From JACVRW01 sp963811055 (GTDB lineage: Bacteria; Actinomycetota; Thermoleophilia; Solirubrobacterales; Thermoleophilaceae), in contig CAWEPQ010000019.1 in assembly GCA_963811055.1 (NCBI GenBank), forward strand, positions 496,001 to 560,000: a DNA stretch of 64,000 bases. The letters run 5' to 3'. Made by a program: the position numbers and the translations under genes. The notes under the pieces were generated by a model. The model was not told where the DNA came from and made no database searches. It saw only the letters and a list, made by a program, of their open reading frames with translations. Positions 1-7,949 of this stretch are shown here, piece by piece. Each line of letters opens with the position of its first letter. The first letter of the stretch is position 1.

Positions 1-2
1 TG

Positions 3-122
3 GTTGACCTGCTCGCGGGCCTGGCGCTGTCCGAGGCGCTGTGGCGGGTCGCACCGAGGTTCGGCCCGCTCGCGCGGACGGTCGGCGTGGTCATCCAGAG
101 GCTCGAGCCGCGGGCGGCTTGA
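3..122 (+). CDS. C-terminal end of an unidentified protein (partial)
   Basis: Only the last 39 codons are in the window. The frame is open from base 3 to a TGA at 120-122, whose last base is the A of the next gene's ATG (TGATG junction). The visible tail runs from VDLLAGLALSEALWRV to IQRLEPRAA, is rich in Leu, Ala and Arg, and shows no recognisable motif. The tight stop/start junction suggests that it is co-transcribed with the UPF0104 membrane protein behind it. I cannot assign a family. Confidence 0.45.
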   Translation, partial: VDLLAGLALSEALWRVAPRFGPLARTVGVVIQRLEPRAA

Positions 123-1324
123 TGAGCACACGCGAGCGCAGCCCGCGCCGTGGGCAGGACCCGGATCTCCTGCTGACGCCGGGGGTCGAGAACGACGGCG
201 ACGCGGGCGACGCCGAGGTCGGGGCGTTCCAGGCGCTGCTCCACGACCGGCGCAAGCTGTTCAGCGGGGTGCTGCTGGTCGTGCTGCTGGTAGCCGCGAT
301 CTACCTGCTGTTCCCCAAGGTGGTCGGGATCGACGACGCGATGGACCGCTTCGACGAGGCCACCTGGTACTGGGTCGTGATCGCCGTGGGTTTCAACGTG
401 CTCGCGTTCGCCGCCTACGTGGCGCTCTTCCGGGGCGTGCTCGGCGGGGTGGACCTCGAGACCGTCAGGCGCCGGCTCGATTGGCGCGCCTCGTACCAGA
501 TCACGATGGCCGGGCTGGCGGCCACGCGCATCTTCTCGGCCGCAGGAGCCGGCGGCATCGTGCTCACCTACTGGGCGCTCAAGAAGGCCGGGCTTCCCAC
601 CCGCCGCGCGGCCTGCCGGATGGTCGCCTTCCTCGCGCTGATGTACGGCGTTTACACGGCGGCGCTCGTGATCTTCGGGATCCTGCTGCGGACCGGTGTC
701 TTCCCGGGCGAGGACCCGTTCGGCGGCACCGTGGTGCCGGCGGTGGTGGCAGCGGGGGTGATGGCCGTGTTCGGGCTGATGGCGCTCATCCCCCAGGACT
801 TCGAGAGGCGCATCGCCTCCTTCGCCGGGGGCTACCGCCGCCAGCGCTATCTCCTCCGGCTGGCCAAGGGCCCGGCCACGATCGCAACAGGCGTTCGCAC
901 GGCGATCGCCTTCGTCCGCCACCCGCGTGGCGGCGCGCTCGCCGTAATCGGTGCGGTGGGCTTCTGGGCGGCGAACATCGGGGTGCTCTGGGCGAGCTTC
1001 AAGGCCTTCGGCGGCAACGTGGCGTTCGCGGTCCTTGTGCTGGGCTTCTTCATCGGCATGGCGGCCAACCTGATCCCCTCGCCCGCGGGCGGGGTCGGTT
1101 CCGTCGACGCGGGGATGATCGGCGCGTTCGTGCTGTTCGGGGTGTCCAGCTCGGTGGTGTTCCCGGCAGTGCTCACATACCGCGTGATCGCCTTCTGGCT
1201 GCCGATCCCGCCGGGGATCGTGGCCTTCGTCCAGCTGCGTAGGACCGTGTCGCGCTGGGAAGAGGAGAACGCGGCCGAACAGCCGATGGGGCTCTATACT
1301 TCAGAAAGTAAAGTAAGCGCATGA
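122..1324 (+). CDS. UPF0104 / lysylphosphatidylglycerol synthase TM-region family membrane protein
   Basis: Predicted 400-residue integral membrane protein of the family that includes the flippase domain of MprF and related lipid or glycolipid handling proteins. After a polar tail of about 45 residues the first hydrophobic helix begins (VLLVVLLVAAIYLLF). Further helices follow to the C terminus, including the family-like stretch SAAGAGGIVLTYWALKKAGL and the late segment ANLIPSPAGGVGSVDAG, a typical UPF0104 loop. I chose the ATG at 122 because it overlaps the stop of the upstream frame; an open extension to 41 exists but looks non-coding. No catalytic synthase domain is present, so the substrate is unknown. 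Confidence 0.8.
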   Translation: MSTRERSPRRGQDPDLLLTPGVENDGDAGDAEVGAFQALLHDRRKLFSGVLLVVLLVAAIYLLFPKVVGIDDAMDRFDEATWYWVVIAVGFNVLAFAAYVALFRGVLGGVDLETVRRRLDWRASYQITMAGLAATRIFSAAGAGGIVLTYWALKKAGLPTRRAACRMVAFLALMYGVYTAALVIFGILLRTGVFPGEDPFGGTVVPAVVAAGVMAVFGLMALIPQDFERRIASFAGGYRRQRYLLRLAKGPATIATGVRTAIAFVRHPRGGALAVIGAVGFWAANIGVLWASFKAFGGNVAFAVLVLGFFIGMAANLIPSPAGGVGSVDAGMIGAFVLFGVSSSVVFPAVLTYRVIAFWLPIPPGIVAFVQLRRTVSRWEEENAAEQPMGLYTSESKVSA

Positions 1325-1351
1325 AGCGCAACGGCAGGCGGGGATGAGGCG

Positions 1352-2377
1352 ATGAGCATCGAGATCAAGGACACAGAGAACGTTGTGATCGTGGGCAGCG
1401 GGCCGGCCGGCTTCACGGCCGCCCTCTACACCTCGCGCGCCGACCTGGAGCCACTCCAGATCGAGGGATTCGCGTGGGGCGGCCTCCTCCAGCAGACGAC
1501 CGACGTGGAGAACTATCCGGGCTTCCCCGGGGGCATCATGGGACCCGAGATGATGCAGCACTTCCGCGACCAGGCCGAGCGCTTCGGAACCCGCTTCATC
1601 ACCGACGACGTCACCCGGATCGAGTTCGCCGAGGAGGAGGGCGGAATCCACCGCGTCTACATCGGCGACCAGGAGATCCGCACCCGCGCGGTGATCCTCG
1701 CGATGGGCGCGGAGCCGAAGAAGCTGGGCGTGCCCGGCGAGGAGGAGCTGGCCGCCCGTGGCGTGTCCTACTGCGCCACCTGTGACGCCGCCTTCTTCCG
1801 CGACCACAACACGATGGTCGTAGGGGGCGGGGATACCGCGATGGAGGAGGCCACCTTCCTGGCCAAGTTCGCGGGCAAGGTCACGATCGTCCACAGGCGC
1901 AACGAGCTTCGGGCGTCGGCGATCATGGCCGACCGCGCGCGTGCCACCGAGAACATCGAGTTCCTCACGCCCTACGAGGTGGAGCGCTTCGAGCCCGGCG
2001 AGAACGGCGCGCTGGCCAAGGCGGTCCTGAAGAACGTGGACGACGGCTCCGAGCGCGAGATCGAGGTGACCGGTGCGTTCGTGGGGATCGGGCACCGCCC
2101 GAACTCCCAGCTCGTGGAAGGCAAGCTCGACGCGGACGAGAACGGCTACCTCCAGGTGGAGGGGCGCTCGACCCGCACGCGCATCCCGGGCGTGTTCGCC
2201 GCCGGTGACCTCACCGACCACGTGTACCGCCAGGCCATCACGGCGGCGGGCACGGGCTGCATCTCAGCCCTCGACGCCGAGGCGTACCTCCGCGACACCC
2301 CGATCGACGCCGAGGCCCACTGGGCCCCGGACCCCGCCAAGGTCGAGGCCGCGGCGGAGAGCGCCGCTTCGGGCTAG
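1352..2377 (+). CDS. trxB: Thioredoxin-disulfide reductase
   Basis: Cytosolic FAD/NADPH flavoenzyme of 341 residues that would reduce thioredoxin. The FAD-binding VGSGPAG lies at residues 14-20. The redox-active disulfide is CATC (Cys141 and Cys144). The NADPH-binding GGGDTA is at 158-163, followed by the HRR motif at 181-183 that contacts the NADPH phosphate. The C-terminal FAD segment GVFAAGDLTD is intact. Length and motif order are normal for the low-molecular-weight bacterial class. No thioredoxin gene is adjacent. It follows the UPF0104 gene by 27 bases, so co-transcription is possible. Family assignment is very secure; the physiological partner is inferred. Confidence 0.96.
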   Translation: MSIEIKDTENVVIVGSGPAGFTAALYTSRADLEPLQIEGFAWGGLLQQTTDVENYPGFPGGIMGPEMMQHFRDQAERFGTRFITDDVTRIEFAEEEGGIHRVYIGDQEIRTRAVILAMGAEPKKLGVPGEEELAARGVSYCATCDAAFFRDHNTMVVGGGDTAMEEATFLAKFAGKVTIVHRRNELRASAIMADRARATENIEFLTPYEVERFEPGENGALAKAVLKNVDDGSEREIEVTGAFVGIGHRPNSQLVEGKLDADENGYLQVEGRSTRTRIPGVFAAGDLTDHVYRQAITAAGTGCISALDAEAYLRDTPIDAEAHWAPDPAKVEAAAESAASG

Positions 2378-2410
2378 GGCGGGCCCTGGCTGGGCCACCT
2401 GTCACTTAGG

Positions 2411-2425
2411 TACGGCAGTGCCGTA
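2411..2425. repeat. Perfect 7-1-7 inverted repeat between trxB and the aldonolactone oxidase
   Basis: TACGGCAGTGCCGTA reads the same on both strands around a central G. It lies in the 92-base gap after trxB and about 33 bases before the -10 element of the next gene. The position and symmetry fit a binding site for a dimeric repressor of the TetR or GntR kind. No regulator gene is adjacent, so the binder is unknown. Confidence 0.5.
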
Positions 2426-2457
2426 GCTGGATGACACCGTGCGGTTGATCGCCCGGC

Positions 2458-2463
2458 TATAAC
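2458..2463 (+). promoter_or_regulatory. -10 element of a leaderless promoter for the aldonolactone oxidase
   Basis: TATAAC lies 7-12 bases before the GTG start at 2470, which leaves no room for a Shine-Dalgarno sequence. The spacing matches other leaderless genes in this window. No convincing -35 hexamer is visible. Confidence 0.5.
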
Positions 2464-2469
2464 TGCCGG

Positions 2470-3744
2470 GTGGCCGAGCTCTGGAGCAACTGGGCGGGCG
2501 ATCAGCGCTGCGCGCCCGAGCGTGTGGAGCGTCCGCGCGACGCCGAGGAGCTGGCCCGGGTGGTGCGCGGGGCGCGGAGATTGAGGGCCGCCGGCTCAGG
2601 GCACTCCTTTACGGACATCGCGTGCACGGACGGGGTGCTGGTGGACCTCGGTCACATGCGGAGGGTGCTCGCCGTGGACGGGGCCGACGTGACCGTGGAG
2701 GCCGGCATCACGCTGCACGACCTGGGTGAGGAGCTGGCCACGCGCGGGCTCGCTCTCGAGAACCAGGGCGACGTGGACAAGCAGACGCTCGCCGGAGCGG
2801 TGAGCACCGCCACACACGGCACCGGCTCGCGCTTCCGCAACCTGTCCGCCCAGGTGGTGGGCATGAGCATCGTGAACGGCGCCGGCGAGCTCGTGGACGT
2901 GCGCGAGGAGGAGGATCTGCTCGCGGCCCGCGTGAGCCTCGGCGCGCTCGGCGTGATCGCGGCCGTGACCATCCGCTGCGTGCCGGCCTTCCGGATCCAT
3001 CGCGTGGACGAGCCGCGCCCGCTGGACGAGGTGCTGCCCAGGCTGGATCAGCTGGTGGACGGCGTGGACCACTTCGAGGCCTTCGTGCTGCCCTACACGC
3101 GCACCGCGCTCACGCTCACCTCCGTGCGCACGGACCGCCCGGCGCGGCCGCGCTCGGAGCTCCAGGCCGCCTTCCAGGATCTGGTGGTGGAGAACGCCCT
3201 GCTCGGGGCGGCCTTCCGCATGGGCAGGCTCCGGCCGTCGCTGATACCCGCGATCAACCGGTTGCTGGCGCGGCTGATGAGCCGCGTGGAGCACCTCGAC
3301 GCGAGCAACCGGGTGTACGCCAACGAGCGCCGCGTGCGCTTCACGGAGATGGAATACGCGATACCGCGCGAGCGCGCCGCCGAGGCGGTCGAGCGCGTAC
3401 TGGCGCTGATCGAGCGGAGGCGCCTGCCGGTGGCATTCCCGATCGAGCTGCGCGTGGTGGCTCCCGATCACGCCTACCTCTCCACGGCCCACGGCCGACC
3501 CACGGCCTACATCGCCGTTCACCAGTACCGCGGCATGGAGTTCGAGACCTACTTCCGCGCGGTCGAGCGGATCATGGACGAGTACGGCGGGCGCCCCCAC
3601 TGGGGCAAGCGCCACTACCAGTCGGCCCACACGCTCGCTGCGCGCTATCCGGACTGGGAGCGCTTCCAGGCGGTGCGCCGGCGCTTCGACCCTGATGGCC
3701 GCTTCGCGAACGACTACACCGACCGCGTGCTCGGGCCGGTCTAG
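2470..3744 (+). CDS. FAD-dependent aldonolactone oxidase/dehydrogenase (L-gulono/D-arabinono-1,4-lactone type)
   Basis: 424 residues with the vanillyl-alcohol-oxidase fold. The FAD-domain signature AGSGHSFTDIACTDG contains His45, the residue expected to hold FAD covalently in this family. Next come the second FAD segment (AGAVSTATHGTG) and the C-terminal aldonolactone oxidase domain with GGRPHWGKRH and RRRFDPDGRFANDY. The order and spacing resemble animal gulonolactone oxidase. It would oxidise an aldono-1,4-lactone, passing electrons to oxygen or an acceptor. The GTG start sits directly behind a -10 element, so the mRNA is probably leaderless. It ends tail-to-tail, overlapping by 4 bases, with the PLP enzyme on the other strand. 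The exact sugar lactone cannot be told. Confidence 0.88.
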   Translation: MAELWSNWAGDQRCAPERVERPRDAEELARVVRGARRLRAAGSGHSFTDIACTDGVLVDLGHMRRVLAVDGADVTVEAGITLHDLGEELATRGLALENQGDVDKQTLAGAVSTATHGTGSRFRNLSAQVVGMSIVNGAGELVDVREEEDLLAARVSLGALGVIAAVTIRCVPAFRIHRVDEPRPLDEVLPRLDQLVDGVDHFEAFVLPYTRTALTLTSVRTDRPARPRSELQAAFQDLVVENALLGAAFRMGRLRPSLIPAINRLLARLMSRVEHLDASNRVYANERRVRFTEMEYAIPRERAAEAVERVLALIERRRLPVAFPIELRVVAPDHAYLSTAHGRPTAYIAVHQYRGMEFETYFRAVERIMDEYGGRPHWGKRHYQSAHTLAARYPDWERFQAVRRRFDPDGRFANDYTDRVLGPV

Positions 3745-4931
3745 AGCTCTGTGCGGCCCTCGCCGCGATACGTGGGCACCTCGTCCACCACCCGGCCGCC
3801 GCTCACGAGGTGGAGGCGGTCGAAGCGCTCGCATAGCTCGCCCGCCTTGGCGTGGCGCAGGTACACACGGTTCCCGATCCGGAGCGAGGCGGCGGCCGCG
3901 CCCAGCACCGGCGTCTGCACCTCGCCCGCGCCCTCGCGGGCGTCCAGTCGCAGCCCGGTCGGCAGGTAGGGCGCCGGCAGACGGTCGAGGCCGGCGGGCC
4001 CCGACGCGTGGTAGCCGCCGCCGAGGAGCGTGGCCACGCCTCCGCTCGGGCGCCGGACCACGGGCAGCGCGAACATCGCCGCCGGGGTGAGCGTGAAGTC
4101 GGCATAGCGGTCGAAGAGCGTGGGCGCGTAGAAGCCCGACCCCGCCGTGATCTCGGTGACCACCGGCTCGCGCGCGGTGGTGTGGATGCTCCCGGTGCCG
4201 CCGCCGTTGACCAGCTCGACGGGCGCCACCTCGCGCACCGCCGCCACCACGGCCGCCCGGCGCTCCGCGATCTCGGCGACGGAGCGGCGCTTGATCGACC
4301 GGATCGCGGGACCCTGCCAGCGACCGGTGAGGGGCCGGTCGCCGAGCCCGGCGATGTGCGCCTCGTAGCCCATAAGCCCCGCGAGCTCGAACCCGGGCCG
4401 GCGCACGATCTCGGCCGCGAGCGCGCGCGCCTGAGCGGGCATTCGCACCGGTGAGCGCCGCACCCCGATCTTGACCCGCCCGCCGGCGGGCCACCACGCC
4501 AGGTCGAGCTCGATGCACACGCGGATCGCCCGGCGCCCCGGGCCGGCGGCCGCGTCGATCAGGTCGAGCTGCTCGGTTGAGTCGACCATCACGATCGGCG
4601 CGCCCTCGGGCTCGAACCGGCCCAGCCGCGCCAGGCCCTCGCGGTCGGCGGTGGGGTAGGCCAGCAGAAGGTCGCGGAAGCCGTGCTCGTGGAGCCAGAG
4701 GCTCTCGGCCAGCGTGAAGGTCATCAGCCCGCGGAAGCCCGGGTCGCGCTCCAGGATCGCGGAGAGCAGCGGGCGGCAGCGCACCGACTTGCTGGCCACG
4801 CGGATCGGCCTCCCGCCCGCGCGCGCGAGCATCTCCGCCGCGTTCGACCACATCGCGTCGAGGTCCACGAGGGCGAAGGGAGCATCGATCTCCCTGAAGG
4901 CGTCCTCCAGCTGCTCGTAGCCGGCGGCCAC
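3741..4931 (-). CDS. PLP-dependent alanine racemase-fold enzyme, D-threonine aldolase / amino-acid deaminase-like
   Basis: 396-residue protein with an N-terminal alanine-racemase-type TIM barrel. RVASKSVRC near the N terminus carries Lys48, the likely Schiff-base lysine for pyridoxal phosphate. LVNGGGTGS in the middle is the phosphate-binding region. The C-terminal beta domain contains GGGYHASGP and LRHAKAGEL. These features match D-threonine aldolase or D-serine dehydratase-like enzymes often annotated amino acid deaminase/aldolase. The GTG at 4931 was chosen because the barrel begins immediately after it; a much longer open frame upstream is antisense to the exporter gene. CATAAT lies 7-12 bases upstream, so the mRNA is probably leaderless. 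Substrate is unproven. Confidence 0.82.
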   Translation of the reverse strand: MAAGYEQLEDAFREIDAPFALVDLDAMWSNAAEMLARAGGRPIRVASKSVRCRPLLSAILERDPGFRGLMTFTLAESLWLHEHGFRDLLLAYPTADREGLARLGRFEPEGAPIVMVDSTEQLDLIDAAAGPGRRAIRVCIELDLAWWPAGGRVKIGVRRSPVRMPAQARALAAEIVRRPGFELAGLMGYEAHIAGLGDRPLTGRWQGPAIRSIKRRSVAEIAERRAAVVAAVREVAPVELVNGGGTGSIHTTAREPVVTEITAGSGFYAPTLFDRYADFTLTPAAMFALPVVRRPSGGVATLLGGGYHASGPAGLDRLPAPYLPTGLRLDAREGAGEVQTPVLGAAAASLRIGNRVYLRHAKAGELCERFDRLHLVSGGRVVDEVPTYRGEGRTEL

Positions 4932-4940
4932 CGTTCGATT

Positions 4941-5804
4941 ATGCCGGTGGCTACGGTGGCGTCCGTGCCGGCCCCGCTCCTCGTGCTCTGCGCCGCCCTC
5001 TCCGTTCAGTTCGGGGCGGCTTTGGCGAAGACGCTGTTCGACGAGGCCGGACCGGGGGGCACCGTGTTCCTCCGCGTGGCGATCGGGGCCGTGCTGCTGG
5101 CCGTGGCCTGGCGCCCGCGAATCTCCGAGCACAGCGGGCGGGACCTCCTCCTGGCAGCGGTGTTCGGACTGTCGCTCGCGGGAATGAACCTCGCGTTCTA
5201 CGAGTCGATCGACCGGATCCCGCTCGGCGTGGCGGTGACGTTCGAGTTCGTGGGACCGCTGGGCGTGGCGGTGGCCGGGTCGCGGCGGGCGCTCGACGTG
5301 CTGTGGGTGGTGCTCGCCGCCGCCGGGATCCTGCTGCTTTCGGACTTCGGCTCCACCGAGCTGGACCCGACCGGCGTGGCGCTGGCCCTCCTTGCGGGAG
5401 CCTTCTGGGCCGCCTACATCCTGCTCTCCGTGCGGGTGGGACGGGTGTTCCCGGGGGGCGGCGGCCTGGCGCTCGCGATGCTGGTGGCCGGCGCGGTGCT
5501 GATCCCGGTGGGCGTGGCCGACGCCGGCAGCGAGCTGCTGGTGCCCGCTGTCCTCGCGACCGGGGCAGCCGTTGCGGTGCTCTCGTCCGTCATCCCGTAC
5601 TCGCTCGAGCTCGAGGCGCTCCGGCGCATGCCGCAGAGCGTCTTCGGCGTGCTCATGAGCCTCGAGCCGGCCCTGGCCACGCTCGCCGGCTGGCTGGTGC
5701 TCGGACAGGGCCTGGCGGCGCGCGAGCTCGTGGCCGTGATGCTGGTCGTGGCCGCCAGCGCGGGCGCCGCGCTGGGCGCGCAGGTGGCGCTGCGCGACGC
5801 CTGA
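4941..5804 (+). CDS. EamA-family (DMT) exporter, RhtA-like
   Basis: 287-residue protein with about ten transmembrane helices arranged as two EamA repeats. The segment ALRRMPQSVFGVLMSLEPALATLAGW closely resembles the conserved part of RhtA-type threonine/homoserine exporters of the inner membrane. The start ATG at 4941 is only nine bases from the start codon of the divergent PLP enzyme, so neither gene can have a normal leader. The pairing with an amino-acid-acting PLP enzyme suggests amino acid export, which is inference. No Shine-Dalgarno sequence is visible before 4941. Confidence 0.85.
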   Translation: MPVATVASVPAPLLVLCAALSVQFGAALAKTLFDEAGPGGTVFLRVAIGAVLLAVAWRPRISEHSGRDLLLAAVFGLSLAGMNLAFYESIDRIPLGVAVTFEFVGPLGVAVAGSRRALDVLWVVLAAAGILLLSDFGSTELDPTGVALALLAGAFWAAYILLSVRVGRVFPGGGGLALAMLVAGAVLIPVGVADAGSELLVPAVLATGAAVAVLSSVIPYSLELEALRRMPQSVFGVLMSLEPALATLAGWLVLGQGLAARELVAVMLVVAASAGAALGAQVALRDA

Positions 5805-5862
5805 ACGGCTCCGCCCGGTGAGAGGAGCGCAGGGGGAGCCGCCGAACCGGGCAGGCAGGAGC

Positions 5863-6573
5863 ATGTCTACGCCACCCGCCCGCGAGGAGAGGGTCACCCG
5901 CGCCAGACGAAGCGTGCCGGTTGGCTACGGGCTGGTCCTTACCCTCGTCTCGGCCTCCATCGGGCTCCAGCTGCTGGCCAGCGGCTCGAGCGGCACCCGT
6001 CTGATCACGGTCGTACTCCAAGCCGCCACGCTGGTGGCTGCCGTGTGGACGGCAGGTGCGCACCGGCGGGTGGTTCGGCTCGCGGCAGGCGTGGCGATCC
6101 TGATGGTGTTCGCGGCCAGCGTGCTCTGGGTGCTGCACGGGAGCGTCCCGTCGGCCACGGCGGGGGTGGTCAACGGGCTGCTCGTGGCCGTGGCACCCGC
6201 CGCGCTCGCCGCCGGCCTGTTCCGAGCTCTTCGCGACGAGGGCGCCGTGACGCTCCGCACCGTGGCCGGCGTGCTCGCGATCTTCCTGCTGGCTGGGATG
6301 TTCTTCTCGTTCCTCTACAGCGTGATCGGGGCCTTCGACGCCGACGCCGTCTTCGCCGAAAAGGTGCACCCCACGGCGTCCGACAACCTCTACTTCAGCT
6401 TTGTGACGCTGTGTACCGTCGGATACGGCGACCTGACACCGGCGGCCGACAGCACGCGCATGTTCGCCGTGGCCGAGATGCTGTTCGGCCAGATCTACCT
6501 GGTGACGGTGGTGGCGCTGATCGTGAGCAACCTGGGCCGCCGCCGCGAGCCGGTCACGCGCCCGCTGCGTTAG
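5863..6573 (+). CDS. Two-pore-helix type potassium channel (ion_trans_2)
   Basis: 236-residue membrane protein. Several hydrophobic helices are followed by a C-terminal pore module: a helix near residues 135-155, the selectivity filter TVGYGD at residues 185-190, and a final helix at 205-223. The filter is canonical for K+ selectivity. There is no cytosolic RCK or TrkA domain after the pore, so gating is unknown. The ATG at 5863 has the Shine-Dalgarno sequence CAGGAG just upstream. The gene ends inside the tail of the convergent CYTH-like gene, overlapping by 20 bases. It is not preceded by a TCACCC box. Confidence 0.9.
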   Translation: MSTPPAREERVTRARRSVPVGYGLVLTLVSASIGLQLLASGSSGTRLITVVLQAATLVAAVWTAGAHRRVVRLAAGVAILMVFAASVLWVLHGSVPSATAGVVNGLLVAVAPAALAAGLFRALRDEGAVTLRTVAGVLAIFLLAGMFFSFLYSVIGAFDADAVFAEKVHPTASDNLYFSFVTLCTVGYGDLTPAADSTRMFAVAEMLFGQIYLVTVVALIVSNLGRRREPVTRPLR

Positions 6574-7333
6574 CCGAGAAGAACTCCAGCGCGGTCTTCG
6601 TCTTCGTCTGCTGCTCGCCAGAGAGGTTGACCCCCTGGCGGGCCAGGAACGCACGTCCCTCCACGGCCACCTGGAACATCGCCGACGGATGGCACTTGCC
6701 CGACAGCTCGAGGATGCGTGTGCCATCCGGGTACAGCCACATCTCCGCCACGAGCTTCCCCACCGGGAACCCCTCAGGCCGCATGTTGAGCTTGAGCACG
6801 AAGATCGGGCCGAGCATCGTCAGGTCGTCCAGGCGGATCCCGTCTGGCGCGTGCGCCTCGTAGAAGCGGCGCTGGTCCTTGGAGAACAGCTTCCGGATCG
6901 GCCGCTCGCCCGACAGCACTCGCTTCACGGCGTCAGGACCCCGGCTGCCCTTCATCGAGGCGGAACAGACGTATCCGCCCGGCATCGCGTCCACCTCCAC
7001 CACCATGCCCTTCGACCCGCGCACATCCGCGGGAAGTTCGCCCGGCACGACCGGCCGCAGCTTCACCACCGTGTCGTCGCCGCGCCCCTGCACGCGACGG
7101 GCCCGGACCACGACGCCGGCCTCGTTCAACGTCAGGTCGGGCGTGTCGAAGAAGAAGACCTGGCGGATCTGTGCCTCGAGGGGATCCATGCCGAGGGCGG
7201 TGACGGTCGATCGCTGATGCTCCTCAGGGACGGTCAGCTTGAGCTCGGCGCTGTCGGCGCCGTCCAGGAGGGCGAGCAGCTCCTGAAGCTCCTCGTCCGG
7301 CAGCGCGGCGAGTCGCTTGGCGGCCGGTGGCAT
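6554..7333 (-). CDS. CYTH-like (triphosphate tunnel metalloenzyme) domain protein
   Basis: 259 residues. After about 25 residues comes a CYTH-like pattern: ELKLTVPEE on the first strand, then VFFFDTPDLTLNEAGVVVRARR, TVVKLRP, and late MWLYPDGTRILELSGK. These resemble the tunnel-lining charged strands of inorganic triphosphatases and class IV adenylate cyclases. The usual N-terminal EXEXK is reduced to ELKL, so activity is uncertain and a binding role is possible. The ATG at 7333 lies 43 bases from the centre of the TCACCC box, with GATGCT as likely -10 (7340-7345), so it is probably leaderless and box-controlled. Confidence 0.65.
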   Translation of the reverse strand: MPPAAKRLAALPDEELQELLALLDGADSAELKLTVPEEHQRSTVTALGMDPLEAQIRQVFFFDTPDLTLNEAGVVVRARRVQGRGDDTVVKLRPVVPGELPADVRGSKGMVVEVDAMPGGYVCSASMKGSRGPDAVKRVLSGERPIRKLFSKDQRRFYEAHAPDGIRLDDLTMLGPIFVLKLNMRPEGFPVGKLVAEMWLYPDGTRILELSGKCHPSAMFQVAVEGRAFLARQGVNLSGEQQTKTKTALEFFSANAAGA

Positions 7334-7354
7334 ACGCGGAGCATCGACGTTCGC

Positions 7355-7384
7355 GGGTGATCTGGCGTCACCCCTTCGGGGTGA
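7355..7384. promoter_or_regulatory. TCACCC box (a) between the CYTH-like gene and the LURP-one operon
   Basis: The 17-base palindrome TCACCCCTTCGGGGTGA occupies 7368-7384, with an extra half-site GGGTGA at 7355-7360. Towards the plus gene, TACGGT (7407-7412) begins 31 bases from the palindrome centre and the ATG follows at 44. Towards the minus gene, GATGCT begins at 31 and the ATG lies at 43. The geometry fits an activator site serving both divergent leaderless promoters. The binding protein is unknown. Confidence 0.75.
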
Positions 7385-7419
7385 TGTGCCGGCCGAGACG
7401 CCGTCATACGGTCGACGCG

Positions 7420-7935
7420 ATGGGCTTCCTGCGCAACCGCGACGACGGACCCGAGGGCGAGCGCTTTCAGATGCGGGAGAAGCTGCTGTCCGTCGGAGAC
7501 GACTACTGGATCGAGAATGCCCGCGGGGAGCGCGCCTACAAGGTCGATGGCAAGGCGTTTCGCCTGCGACAGACGTTCGTGCTCGAGAACTCCGCCGGGG
7601 ACGAGGTGGTCCGGATACAGGAGCGCAAGCTCAGCATCCGCGACAAGATCGTCATCGAGCGCCACGGCGACACCGCCGCGACCGTTCGCAAGGCGCTGGT
7701 CGGTCTTCGAGATCGCTTCGCCATCGACGTGGAGCACGGCGCCGACATGAAGGCGCACGGGAACATCGTGGACCACGAGTACGAGATCGAGCGCGACGGC
7801 GACACGGTCGCGGAGATCTCCAAGAAATGGTTCCGCGTGCGGGAGACCTACGGCGTCGATATCGCCGCGGGCGAGGACACCGCTCTGATCCTCGCGATCA
7901 CGGTCGCGATCGATTCGCTCACCACACGCGACTGA
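7420..7935 (+). CDS. LURP-one-related (Tubby C-terminal-like) domain protein
   Basis: 171-residue soluble protein of the LOR/YxjI family, with beta-strand repeats such as FVLENSAGDEVVRIQERKLSIRDKIVIER and a closing helix (EDTALILAITVAIDSL). The fold is shared with Tubby and scramblases and is often taken to bind lipids. No bacterial function is established that I can rely on. I chose the ATG at 7420 because it sits 44 bases from box a with a -10 directly upstream; the longer open frame would run through the operator. It is the first gene of a six-gene operon ending at 14213, with the MFS gene 14 bases downstream. Confidence 0.8.
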   Translation: MGFLRNRDDGPEGERFQMREKLLSVGDDYWIENARGERAYKVDGKAFRLRQTFVLENSAGDEVVRIQERKLSIRDKIVIERHGDTAATVRKALVGLRDRFAIDVEHGADMKAHGNIVDHEYEIERDGDTVAEISKKWFRVRETYGVDIAAGEDTALILAITVAIDSLTTRD

Positions 7936-7949
7936 ACGGCGACCTCGGC

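Noticed and set aside
847..1176. Minus-strand frame opposite the UPF0104 gene
   Set aside because: Thr/Pro/Ala-rich shadow of a membrane-protein gene, without a promoter or motif.
2596..4851. 751-codon minus-strand frame across the lactone oxidase and PLP enzyme
   Set aside because: It is antisense to one real gene and out of frame with the other. No motif was seen.
3741..5897. 718-codon open frame on the minus strand
   Set aside because: The PLP enzyme begins at GTG 4931. The rest is antisense to the RhtA-like exporter and has the His/Arg/Gly-rich look of non-coding frames in this DNA.
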